In this document: in pieces, positions 6,852 through 14,911 of the stretch | How positions within the stretch are numbered: position 1 is the stretch's first letter | Layout: every line of letters starts with the position of its first letter | Source of the DNA: Deltaproteobacteria bacterium | GTDB taxonomy: Bacteria; Desulfobacterota; Syntrophia; Syntrophales; Fen-1087 | Length of the DNA: 18,612 nt | Assembly (NCBI GenBank): GCA_026388595.1 | Contig: JAPLJM010000180.1 | Location: 1 to 18,612, forward strand | Direction: 5' to 3' | Made by a program: the position numbers and the translations under genes | The notes under the pieces: model-generated | The model's database searches: none | Told to the model about the DNA's origin: nothing | What the model saw: the letters and a program-made list of their open reading frames with translations, nothing else

Positions 6852-6885
6852 ACAGGCCAACGATGGTCCACAGGGGAGGTAGAAA

Positions 6886-7755
6886 ATGAGTTCCATAAAT
6901 AGAGTCATTCTTGATCATGCCTGTCGCATTGCCAGTGAGGTCGAGGCAAAAGCCGTTCTTCTTTATGCCGATGCGGCTGATGACCTTCCCATCGCCGCGG
7001 ATCCCGGCTTATGCATGAAAATCATTCTCATTACCAAGGGCGATGAAGAAATCCCCGTGAAATTCAGGGATTGTGGCATGATGATTCATGTCCCCAATGT
7101 TAATCTTACCCGCGTGGGCCAAATCAAAATCGCGATTACCAAAGGCATTGCCCTGGGCCTTTTCACACAAGGAGACAAACTGGTTTGTGTGAGCGGCGTC
7201 CCCAGGTTCGGTTATGTGGACAGTATTTTTGTCATCGATGTGGGCAAAGAATTTGAGATCCTGGTTTCAGGCAACTTCACCGATATCGCTCAAGGGGTTT
7301 ATCCGGAAGTTTTTGGCGCGGTCATGAATCTGGCGATCGAACTGGCGGCACAGGGCCGGGAAGGACGTAAGGTGGGAACGATTTTCGTTTTGGGAGACCA
7401 TGAAAAAGTCATGCAGCTATCCCGGCAGATGATCATCAATCCGTTCATGGGATATACGGACGAACAGAAAAATATCCTCAATCCGGAACTGAAAGAGACC
7501 ATCAAAGAGTTCTCCGCCATTGACGGCTCATTTATTATCAAGGACAACGGTACGATTGTGACCGCCGGTAGACATCTTAGCGCCGCGATGGACAGCAGGG
7601 ATTTCCCGCATGGACTTGGCAGCCGGCATATCGCCGCCGCGGGAATCACCAGCATTACCGATGCCATCGCCATCGTTTTATCCGAATCAACAGGAAGCGT
7701 CAGTGTGTTTAAAAATGGTAAAATCCTCGTCAGTATCGAAAAACCCATCGAATAG
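6886..7755 (+). CDS. DacZ-like diadenylate cyclase (pyruvate-kinase-C-like plus DAC/DisA_N domain)
   Basis: A 289-residue soluble protein with two parts. Residues about 1-120 resemble the pyruvate kinase C-terminal domain (KAVLLYADAADDLP near the start, NLTRVGQIKIAITKG, GDKLVCVSGVP). Residues about 150-285 are a DAC domain, which joins two ATP molecules into c-di-AMP. Its motif positions are DGS at 213-215 (usually DGA) and RHI at 247-249 (usually RHR), the latter within GLGSRHIAAAGITSITDA. This domain order is that of archaeal DacZ rather than DisA (no DNA-binding domain) or CdaA (no membrane helices). GGGGAGG precedes ATG 6886. clpB follows after 11 bp, and rpoH is divergent, so the enzyme probably belongs to a stress-response unit. 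Domain family is confident; catalytic activity is inferred. Confidence 0.85.
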   Translation: MSSINRVILDHACRIASEVEAKAVLLYADAADDLPIAADPGLCMKIILITKGDEEIPVKFRDCGMMIHVPNVNLTRVGQIKIAITKGIALGLFTQGDKLVCVSGVPRFGYVDSIFVIDVGKEFEILVSGNFTDIAQGVYPEVFGAVMNLAIELAAQGREGRKVGTIFVLGDHEKVMQLSRQMIINPFMGYTDEQKNILNPELKETIKEFSAIDGSFIIKDNGTIVTAGRHLSAAMDSRDFPHGLGSRHIAAAGITSITDAIAIVLSESTGSVSVFKNGKILVSIEKPIE

Positions 7756-7766
7756 CAGGAGACAGG

Positions 7767-10361
7767 ATGAGATTTGATAAATTCACCCTAAAAGTTCAGG
7801 AGGCCATGCAAAGCGCACTGTCGCTGGCATCGCAGCGTGGACATCAGGGGATTGAGGCGGAGCATCTTCTGCTGGCATTCATTGATCAGCCGGAAGGGAT
7901 CGTGGACGCGATCCTGAAAAAAATGGGCGCTGATCCGGGACATGTTGCCTCGGAGCTTAAGAAGGCGCTGGGCAAACAGCCCCGTATCGAAGGCGCAGGT
8001 CTGGGTCAGCCGGGCATTGCACCGGGTCTGAACCGTATCTTGGATCAGGCTTTGACAGAGGCGTCTCGACTGCGGGATGAATATGTCAGTGCCGAACATG
8101 TTCTCATCGTCATCTCGGAGGAAAAGGACGGCGCTGCAGCCAGGATTTTACATACAGCCGGAGTGACCAAAGACGGTATTTTCAAAGTTTTGGTCGACAT
8201 TCGGGGAAATCAGCGGATTACAGACCCCAATCCCGAGGACAAATATCAGGCACTGAAACGTTATTCAAAAGATTTCAATGAATTGGCCCGTAAAGGGACC
8301 TTTGATCCCGTCATCGGCCGGGATGGGGAAATCCGGCGGGTCATGCAGGTCCTCTCTCGCAGAACGAAAAATAATCCGGCCCTGATCGGCGAACCCGGCG
8401 TGGGCAAAACAGCCATCGTTGAGGGTTTGGCCCAGCGAATCGTCAACGGCGATGTCCCGGAAAGCCTGAAGAACAAAAGGGTTGTGGGCCTCGATATCGG
8501 CGCCCTGGTGGCAGGCGCGAAGTACCGCGGCGAATTTGAAGACCGGCTGAAGGCCGTCCTCAAAGAAGTGACGGACGCCCAGGGGGAGATTATCCTCTTC
8601 ATTGATGAGATTCACACGGTCGTCGGAGCAGGCGCCGCCGAAGGGTCCGTAGACGCTTCCAACATGCTCAAACCGGCCCTTGCCCGGGGTGAATTGCGTT
8701 GCGTCGGAGCGACAACGCTGAATGAATACAGGAAATATATTGAAAAGGACCCGGCGCTGGAGCGGCGCTTTCAGCCCATTCTGGTCAAAGAACCCTCCGT
8801 AGAGGATACCATTGCTATCCTTCGCGGCCTGAAAGAACGGTATGAAGTTCATCATGGGGTGAGGATTAAGGATTCCGCCATCATTGCCGCAGCCACCCTC
8901 TCGAGCCGCTATATTGCCGACCGCTTCCTGCCGGATAAGGCGGTTGATCTGATCGATGAAGCCGCTTCTCGCCTGCGGATCGAACTGGACAGCATGCCGG
9001 CGGAAATCGATGCCATTGACCGGAAAATCATTCAGATGGAAATAGAAAAGCAGTCGCTTATCAAGGAAACGGACAAGACCTCCCTGGAAAGACGCGACAA
9101 GCTTGATCACGAATTGGTGGAATTCAGGGAGTCGATGGACGGGATGAAGCGCCATTGGACTTCTGAAAAGGAGGCGATCAAGAAGATTCAGGCGATTAAA
9201 AGCCAAATGGAAGCCTACAAGATAGAAGAAATGAATGCACAGCGGGAAGGAAATTTAGCCCGGGCGGCAGAACTCCGTTACGGTAAGCTGGTGGAATTGA
9301 ACAAAGAACTGGAAGCGGACCAGCTGAAGCTGACGGAGACCCAGAAGGACGAAAAAATGCTCAAGGAAGAGGTGGATGCGGAAGATGTGGCCGACGTGGT
9401 GGCCAACTGGACCGGCATCCCCGTGGCCCGCATGCTGGAGAGCGATGTTCAGAAACTGATCCAAATGGAGGAAAGGCTGAAGCAACGGGTGGTCGGACAG
9501 GAACAAGGGATCGCTGCCGTTTCCAGCGCACTGCGCCGGAGCCGGTCCGGGTTGCAGGACCCCAACCGGCCCATCGGATCTTTCATTTTCCTGGGTCCCA
9601 CCGGCGTGGGCAAGACGGAACTGGCGCGGGCGCTGGCCGAGTTCATGTTCGACAGCGAACAGGCCATGATCCGCATCGACATGTCGGAATTCATGGAAAA
9701 GCACTCCGTGGCCCGCCTGATCGGAGCGCCTCCAGGATACGTCGGTTACGATGAGGGCGGCTATCTGACGGAAGCCGTGCGGAGGAGACCTTACGCCGTC
9801 ATTCTCTTCGACGAGATCGAAAAGGCCCACCCCGATGTATTCAACATTCTCCTGCAGATCCTCGATGACGGCCGACTGACCGATGGTCACGGACGAACGG
9901 TGGATTTCAAACAGTCCATTGTCATCATGACCTCCAACATCGGCAGTCAATTCATGCAGGATCAGACATTAAGTGAGGAGGAAAGAAGAACACGCACCCT
10001 GGAGCTGCTGCGGGCGAACTTTAAGCCGGAGTTCCTCAACCGGATCGATGATACCATCACTTTCAGGGCCCTGACCATGGACGACCTCGATCATATTGTG
10101 GATATCCAGCTGGGCTTAATTCAGAGACGCCTGCTGGATCGGAAAATAACGCTGACATTGACAGACAAGGCAAAAAAATATATAGCCAAAGTCGCCTATA
10201 GCCCGGTGTATGGGGCAAGACCCCTAAAGCGGGCACTGCAAAAGATGATCCTGGACGACCTGTCCATGATGCTGCTGGAGGGGAAGTTCACGGATGGAGA
10301 CCACATCCGCGTCGATTTATCGAAAAGCGATGCGTTGCACTTCCAGAAAATCAACAAATAG
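7767..10361 (+). CDS. clpB: ATP-dependent disaggregase ClpB
   Basis: A full-length 864-residue ClpB. The N-terminal Clp repeat domain (about 1-145, MRFDKFTLKVQEAMQ start) is followed by the first AAA+ module with Walker A GEPGVGKT at 208-215 and Walker B LFIDEIHT. The charged coiled-coil middle domain (about 400-530), which distinguishes ClpB from ClpA/ClpC, interacts with DnaK. The second AAA+ module has Walker A GPTGVGKT at 610-617, VGYDEGGYLTEAVRRRPY and ILFDEIEKAH. The hexamer threads aggregated proteins through its pore together with the DnaK system. AGGAGA lies just upstream of ATG 7767. The gene is 11 bp behind the cyclase and 9 bp ahead of htpX, implying one transcript. No truncation or frameshift is seen. 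Confidence 0.98.
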   Translation: MRFDKFTLKVQEAMQSALSLASQRGHQGIEAEHLLLAFIDQPEGIVDAILKKMGADPGHVASELKKALGKQPRIEGAGLGQPGIAPGLNRILDQALTEASRLRDEYVSAEHVLIVISEEKDGAAARILHTAGVTKDGIFKVLVDIRGNQRITDPNPEDKYQALKRYSKDFNELARKGTFDPVIGRDGEIRRVMQVLSRRTKNNPALIGEPGVGKTAIVEGLAQRIVNGDVPESLKNKRVVGLDIGALVAGAKYRGEFEDRLKAVLKEVTDAQGEIILFIDEIHTVVGAGAAEGSVDASNMLKPALARGELRCVGATTLNEYRKYIEKDPALERRFQPILVKEPSVEDTIAILRGLKERYEVHHGVRIKDSAIIAAATLSSRYIADRFLPDKAVDLIDEAASRLRIELDSMPAEIDAIDRKIIQMEIEKQSLIKETDKTSLERRDKLDHELVEFRESMDGMKRHWTSEKEAIKKIQAIKSQMEAYKIEEMNAQREGNLARAAELRYGKLVELNKELEADQLKLTETQKDEKMLKEEVDAEDVADVVANWTGIPVARMLESDVQKLIQMEERLKQRVVGQEQGIAAVSSALRRSRSGLQDPNRPIGSFIFLGPTGVGKTELARALAEFMFDSEQAMIRIDMSEFMEKHSVARLIGAPPGYVGYDEGGYLTEAVRRRPYAVILFDEIEKAHPDVFNILLQILDDGRLTDGHGRTVDFKQSIVIMTSNIGSQFMQDQTLSEEERRTRTLELLRANFKPEFLNRIDDTITFRALTMDDLDHIVDIQLGLIQRRLLDRKITLTLTDKAKKYIAKVAYSPVYGARPLKRALQKMILDDLSMMLLEGKFTDGDHIRVDLSKSDALHFQKINK

Positions 10362-10370
10362 GGAGATTAC

Positions 10371-11222
10371 ATGAACACTTTCAAAACAGCTTTGCTATTG
10401 GGGTCTTTGACAGGCCTGTTGATGCTGATCGGCGGATTCATGGGCGGAAAGAGCGGCGTGATGATCGCCTTCGTGTTCGCCATGGTCTTGAATTTCGGGA
10501 GCTACTGGTTCTCTGATAAACTGGTGCTGCGCATGTACAATGCCCAGGAGGTCACGGAAACGCAGGCACCGGAACTCTATCGGATGGTTCAATCGCTTGC
10601 CCTGCGGGGGGGGCTTCCTATGCCCCGGGTCTATGTGATTCCCGAAAATACGCCCAATGCCTTCGCCACGGGGCGGGACGAGCATCACGCCGTTGTGGCC
10701 GTTACCGAGGGCATCATGCGAATTTTGAATCACGATGAACTGGAAGGCGTCATCGGGCACGAACTGAGCCATATAAAAAACAAGGATATGCTGATCGGAT
10801 CGATCGCGGCGACCCTGGCCGGCGCCATTGTCATGCTGGCCAATATGGCGCAATGGGCCGCTATCTTCGGCGGTGTCAGTCGTGATGAAGATGAAGGCGG
10901 TGCAGGCGGCATCATTGGCCTGATTCTCATGGCCGTCCTGGCACCCATTGCCGCAACCCTGATCCAAATGGCCATCTCCCGCTCCCGGGAATACCTGGCC
11001 GACGACGGCGGCGCCCGGATATCCGGAAAACCCTACGGGCTTGCCGGCGCGCTGGATAAACTTCAGCGGGCTTCGCAGGCCATTCCCATGGCGGCGAATC
11101 CATCGACGGCCCATCTGTTTATCGTGAACCCCCTGACCGGGGGTTCGTTCAGGGCGCTTTTCAGCACCCACCCACCCATTGAGGAAAGGATTGCCCGTTT
11201 AAGAAACATGCGGCCAGTTTAA
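10371..11222 (+). CDS. htpX: Membrane zinc metalloprotease HtpX
   Basis: A 283-residue M48-family protease. Two N-terminal membrane segments (about 5-24 and 29-46) precede the catalytic zinc motif HELSH at 130-134; the third ligand is Glu207 in SREYLAD. Two further hydrophobic stretches lie at about 145-168 and 181-201. It cleaves misfolded inner-membrane proteins and is a heat-shock gene in E. coli, in keeping with clpB immediately upstream. GGGAG precedes ATG 10371. The length is standard and all catalytic residues are present. Confidence 0.97.
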   Translation: MNTFKTALLLGSLTGLLMLIGGFMGGKSGVMIAFVFAMVLNFGSYWFSDKLVLRMYNAQEVTETQAPELYRMVQSLALRGGLPMPRVYVIPENTPNAFATGRDEHHAVVAVTEGIMRILNHDELEGVIGHELSHIKNKDMLIGSIAATLAGAIVMLANMAQWAAIFGGVSRDEDEGGAGGIIGLILMAVLAPIAATLIQMAISRSREYLADDGGARISGKPYGLAGALDKLQRASQAIPMAANPSTAHLFIVNPLTGGSFRALFSTHPPIEERIARLRNMRPV

Positions 11223-11233
11223 GGAGGAAATAA

Positions 11234-11665
11234 ATGGAGGAAGAGAAGAAAGAAAAGGCCTATGTCATCAAGGACAAACGTATTTTTGATGAAACAGGGG
11301 ATGTGCGCAAAGATGAATCCCCCCAGCCGGAAGTAAAGCCGATTGAAACGAAGGAGGAAACGGAGAGACACACACCCGGAAAAGAATCGCCGGAAGCGTC
11401 GCGGGATGAATCCTTCCCAGAGGTAAATTTTTTTAATTTCGTCCTGTCTTTGAGCACCACGGCCATGTATCACTTCGGAGATTTTCCTGATCCGGCGTCC
11501 CAAAAGGCCGAAAGAAACCTGGCGGCGGCCAAGCAAACGATCGATATTCTGGGCATGCTTAGATCCAAAACAGAAGGAAACCTTGATAGCGATGAAAAAT
11601 CTCTGATCGATGGAATTCTGTTTGAATTAAGGATGCGTTATATCAAGGAAAAGGATCGTCCATGA
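11234..11665 (+). CDS. DUF1844 family protein
   Basis: A 143-residue protein of unknown function. Residues 1-62 are charged and low in complexity, rich in Glu, Lys and Pro, and probably disordered. Residues 63-140 are the conserved DUF1844 helical region (NFFNFVLSLSTTAMYHFGD, then AKQTIDILGMLRSKTEGNL and a LRMRYI end). AAGGAGG sits 7 nt upstream of ATG 11234, 11 bp after htpX. Its stop overlaps the ispE start (ATGA at 11662-11665), so it is translationally coupled to ispE. It may therefore extend the htpX transcript into the housekeeping genes downstream. Confidence 0.9.
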   Translation: MEEEKKEKAYVIKDKRIFDETGDVRKDESPQPEVKPIETKEETERHTPGKESPEASRDESFPEVNFFNFVLSLSTTAMYHFGDFPDPASQKAERNLAAAKQTIDILGMLRSKTEGNLDSDEKSLIDGILFELRMRYIKEKDRP

Positions 11666-12501
11666 TCCGGAGGCTGTCGCCGGCCAAGGTCAACCTGTGC
11701 CTGCGGGTCCTGCGCAAGCGCGCCGACGGTTATCACGACATTGCCAGCCTGATGCAGCGGATCAGCCTCTGCGATGAAATGATATTCAGGCCGGCGGAAC
11801 AGGGGATCAGGGTCCGGTGCCCCGGCGGCTCCCTCCCTGAAAATGAGGGAAATATCGTCTTCCGGGCGGCGGATGCCTTTTTCAAACAAACCCCCTCCCT
11901 TTCCGGGGGGATTGACATAACCATAAAAAAGAAAATCCCCATTGCCGCCGGTCTGGGCGGCGGCAGCTCCAATGCGGCGACGACGCTCATGACGTTGAAT
12001 GAGATCTTCGGATGTCATTACACAGCGGAGGATCTCATAAAAATCGGAGTCACACTGGGGGCGGATGTCCCCTTTTTTATTTTTTCCAAAACGGCATGGG
12101 CCTTCGGCATCGGTGAACGCCTTCAGGCTGCAGATGGTATCCCCGCATTCTCGCTTCTCCTCATTAATCCCCGCTTTGCACTATCCACAAAAATGATTTA
12201 TCAAAATCTCAATTTAAGATTGACAAACGAAACAATTCATTATAGCATCCCGCGATTTTGTACGATCCATGATGTGGCAAAAGGGCTCTTTAACGATCTG
12301 GAGACGGTTTCCATCAGAATGCACCCGATTCTGGCGGACCTAAAAGATAACCTGATGGCATGCGGTGCCTTGGGCGCCCTCATGTCCGGCAGCGGGCCCA
12401 CCGTCTTCGGTGTTTTTGAAAAGGAAGAACAGGCCATCGCCGCGGAAGAGGCGTTGGCCGGCATGAACAACTGGTCTGTATTCAGAGCGGTGTCCATCTA
12501 A
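11662..12501 (+). CDS. ispE: 4-(cytidine 5'-diphospho)-2-C-methyl-D-erythritol kinase
   Basis: A 279-residue GHMP-family kinase of the non-mevalonate (MEP) isoprenoid pathway; it phosphorylates CDP-methylerythritol with ATP. The N-terminus has SPAKVNLCLRVLRKRADGYHD (catalytic Lys9 and the substrate-binding loop), the ATP-binding glycine loop is PIAAGLGGGSSNAA at 93-106, the GADVPFF segment follows, and the C-terminal GHMP motif is GALMSGSGPTVFGVF. It overlaps the DUF1844 gene by 4 bp. A tRNA-Gln gene and prs come next, an order I associate with deltaproteobacteria. Confidence 0.96.
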   Translation: MIRRLSPAKVNLCLRVLRKRADGYHDIASLMQRISLCDEMIFRPAEQGIRVRCPGGSLPENEGNIVFRAADAFFKQTPSLSGGIDITIKKKIPIAAGLGGGSSNAATTLMTLNEIFGCHYTAEDLIKIGVTLGADVPFFIFSKTAWAFGIGERLQAADGIPAFSLLLINPRFALSTKMIYQNLNLRLTNETIHYSIPRFCTIHDVAKGLFNDLETVSIRMHPILADLKDNLMACGALGALMSGSGPTVFGVFEKEEQAIAAEEALAGMNNWSVFRAVSI

Positions 12502-12562
12502 ACTTTTCTGACCATCCCTTGCGAAGATCCGGGCTGATTGAGGCTTAGTATCATTAGACTAT

Positions 12563-12637
12563 TGGGGCGTCGTCAAGCGGTAAGACACAAGGTTTTGGTC
12601 CTTGCATTCGGGGGTTCGAATCCTCCCGCCCCAGCCA
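12563..12637 (+). tRNA. tRNA-Gln (anticodon UUG)
   Basis: The cloverleaf folds fully. The acceptor stem is TGGGGCG (12563-12569) with CGCCCCA (12627-12633). The D arm is GTC/GAC. The anticodon stem CAAGG/CCTTG (12588-12592, 12600-12604) holds loop TTTTGGT with anticodon TTG at 12595-12597. The T arm has loop TTCGAAT. The discriminator is G12634 and CCA is encoded at 12635-12637. It lies between ispE and prs on the same strand and may be processed from their transcript; I see no convincing separate promoter. Confidence 0.97.
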
Positions 12638-12671
12638 ATATAAACACGGCAGCAACCGTGAAAGGAATCCA

Positions 12672-13613
12672 ATGCTTGAACGAATACGAATTTTTTCGGG
12701 AAACTCAAATATAAGCCTGGCCGAAAAGATTTGCTGTAATTTGGGCGTTCCCCTCGGAAAAGCCAATGTAACCACGTTCAGTGATGGCGAAACACGGGTG
12801 GAAATCAATGAAAATGTCAGAGGAATGGATGTTTTCATTATTCAGTCCAGTTGCCCTCCCGTCAATGTCACCCTCATGGAACTCCTGATCATGATTGATG
12901 CCATGAAGCGTGCATCGGCGGACCGTATTACTGCCGTCATCCCCTATTACGGTTATGCCCGCCAGGATCGAAAAGTGGCGCCACGGGCGCCCATTACGGC
13001 GAAACTGATTGCCGACCTGATCACGACCGCAGGCGCCCAGCGGGTTCTTTCCATGGATCTTCATGCCGGACAGATTCAGGGCTTTTTCAATATTCCCGTC
13101 GATAATCTCTTCGCCACACCGATCCTTTTAGACTACATGAAGAAGAACTTTCAGGATGACACCGTCATCGTTTCCCCCGATACAGGTGGTGTTGAAAGGG
13201 CGCGGGCCTTCGGATCACGACTGGGGGCGAATCTGGCCATCATCGACAAGCGCCGAGAAGGGCCAAATGAAGCTCAGGTGATGAATATCATTGGACATGT
13301 CAAAGACAAAAGGGTTCTCATTCTGGACGATATGATTGATACGGCAGGAACGGTCGTCCAGGCTGCCGTCGCCTTGAAGGAAGCCGGCGCCATTGATGTA
13401 TCTGTCTGTGCCACCCATCCGGTTCTTTCCGGGCCAGCAATTGAGAGGCTTGAAAAATCTGAAATTAAAGAGGTCATCGTGACCGACACGATCCCCTTAC
13501 ATCCCCAGGCTCAGGCCTGTAAATGTATCAAGGTACTGTCCGTTGCTTCACTGTTGAGCGAGGCGGTAAGAAGAATTTACTATAACGATTCCATAAGTTC
13601 ATTATTCATATAG
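12672..13613 (+). CDS. prs: Ribose-phosphate pyrophosphokinase (PRPP synthetase)
   Basis: A 313-residue class I PRPP synthetase, which transfers pyrophosphate from ATP to ribose 5-phosphate to make PRPP for nucleotide, His and Trp synthesis. Motifs in order: FSDGETRVEINENVRG (36-51), YYGYARQDRK (92-101), the metal-binding SMDLHAGQIQGFF (127-139) with His131, the flexible catalytic loop KRRE (193-196), and the PRPP-binding signature DDMIDTAGT (219-227). AAAGGA precedes ATG 12672. Length and motifs are canonical. Confidence 0.97.
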   Translation: MLERIRIFSGNSNISLAEKICCNLGVPLGKANVTTFSDGETRVEINENVRGMDVFIIQSSCPPVNVTLMELLIMIDAMKRASADRITAVIPYYGYARQDRKVAPRAPITAKLIADLITTAGAQRVLSMDLHAGQIQGFFNIPVDNLFATPILLDYMKKNFQDDTVIVSPDTGGVERARAFGSRLGANLAIIDKRREGPNEAQVMNIIGHVKDKRVLILDDMIDTAGTVVQAAVALKEAGAIDVSVCATHPVLSGPAIERLEKSEIKEVIVTDTIPLHPQAQACKCIKVLSVASLLSEAVRRIYYNDSISSLFI

Positions 13614-13622
13614 GAGGATTAG

Positions 13623-14273
13623 ATGGAGGCGATTGCATTAAATGCCTTGTTGCGCAAGGAAACCGGTAAAGGTCCGGCCCGAAGATTGAGAATGGCTGGA
13701 TATGTGCCGGTCGTATTTTATGGCCCCCGTGCGGAAGCGATGCCTTTATCGGTCAGTGCGGCAGATTTATTGAAACTGATGAAGAAGCGGGAAGAAAATG
13801 TTTTTATCCGCTTGATCATTGATGACGGCGGCAAGAAACTTGAAAAATTGTCAATGGTTAAGGAAGTTCAGATGGAACCCGTTAGCAGACGCTTCTATCA
13901 TGCGGATTTCTATGAAATCAGCATGGACAAGCCTTTCACCTTTGAGATTCCCATTCACTTTGAAGGCACGCCCGTTGGAATCGAAAATGGCGGTGAACTG
14001 CAGCATGTGAAGCGTGAGCTCAAAGTGTCCTGTATCCCGACAAAACTGCCGGATTTCATCGCCGTGGACATCAGCGGTCTCAATATCGGCGATCACTTGA
14101 AAGTGGCGGATATCCAAGCAATCGATGGCCTTACCCTGCTTGATTCCAGCGAGGCGGTTATTGCTTCCATTTCAGCACCCAGAGCAACGGTCGCCAAGAT
14201 CGAAACGGATGAGACCGAAAAGCCGGCAGAAGCGGCGGTCGTCGGCCGAAAAAGTGCAAAAAGCGGAAGCTGA
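13623..14273 (+). CDS. rplY: 50S ribosomal protein L25/general stress protein Ctc
   Basis: A 216-residue long-form L25 (TL5/Ctc type). The N-terminal 5S rRNA-binding domain (about 1-92; ALLRKETGKGPARRLRMAGYVPVV) is followed by the beta-rich C-terminal domain (about 93-185; HFEGTPVGIENGG, LPDFIAVDISGLNIGDHL) and a short charged tail. GGAGG precedes ATG 13623, 9 bp after prs. The prs-ctc-pth order is widely conserved in bacteria. Confidence 0.96.
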   Translation: MEAIALNALLRKETGKGPARRLRMAGYVPVVFYGPRAEAMPLSVSAADLLKLMKKREENVFIRLIIDDGGKKLEKLSMVKEVQMEPVSRRFYHADFYEISMDKPFTFEIPIHFEGTPVGIENGGELQHVKRELKVSCIPTKLPDFIAVDISGLNIGDHLKVADIQAIDGLTLLDSSEAVIASISAPRATVAKIETDETEKPAEAAVVGRKSAKSGS

Positions 14274-14318
14274 TGACGTTTTAAACAGACAGGGGGACGG
14301 CACGCATGGGGAACTCTT

Positions 14319-14909
14319 GTGAAACTGATCGCAGGACTTGGAAACCCGGGAACAAGGTATCAATTAACCCGTCATAACTTGGGGTTTTTGGTCTTGGATC
14401 GGCTGGCCGAGACAAACCGTATCTCTGTTGGTCAAATGGGCTTTGATGCCCGCTTCGGAAAAGGAATGATTGCCGATCAGGCGGTTTTGCTGATCAAGCC
14501 GCAAACGTTCATGAACCTTAGCGGGGCCTCGGTCCGAAAGTTCTTTGAATATTATAGAATTAACATTGATGATGTCATAGTCGTTCATGATGACCTGGAT
14601 CTGCCCTTCGGAACGATCAGGTTCAAGGCGGGTGGCGGTCACGGAGGACACAAGGGCCTGATCTCCATTATCGAAGATCTGGGCACTGCGGATTTCACCC
14701 GGATCAGGCTGGGTATTGGAAAACCGGATCGCAGGGAAATAGTTGAAAGCTACGTTCTTTCGGCTTTTTCTCAGGAAGAGATGAACCAGCTGCCGCATGT
14801 GCTCGCAACATCAGCGGAAATGCTGACCGAAATGCTCTCCACGGGGATTCAGTCGGCTATGTGCACGTATCACGTGAAAACCATAAATAATTTTAACAAG
14901 GAGGTTTAA
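14319..14909 (+). CDS. pth: Peptidyl-tRNA hydrolase
   Basis: A 196-residue Pth, which frees tRNA from dropped-off peptidyl-tRNA. Start GTG 14319 gives the canonical MKLIAGLGNPG; GGGGA lies 6 nt upstream. Catalytic His19 and neighbours Asn9, Asn66 (in MNLSG) and Asp91 (in HDDLD) are present. The position of E. coli Asn114 (GGHNGL) is Lys112 here (GGHKGL); I believe other Pth proteins vary at this site, so activity is still expected. The stop TAA shares its final A with the upstream ATG of hppA, and the hppA ribosome binding site is inside this gene, so the two are coupled. Confidence 0.96.
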   Translation: MKLIAGLGNPGTRYQLTRHNLGFLVLDRLAETNRISVGQMGFDARFGKGMIADQAVLLIKPQTFMNLSGASVRKFFEYYRINIDDVIVVHDDLDLPFGTIRFKAGGGHGGHKGLISIIEDLGTADFTRIRLGIGKPDRREIVESYVLSAFSQEEMNQLPHVLATSAEMLTEMLSTGIQSAMCTYHVKTINNFNKEV

Positions 14910-14911
14910 TG

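Noticed and set aside
8265..9206. 313-residue minus-strand open frame opposite clpB
   Set aside because: It is antisense to an intact, highly conserved gene and has low-quality composition and no recognisable domain.
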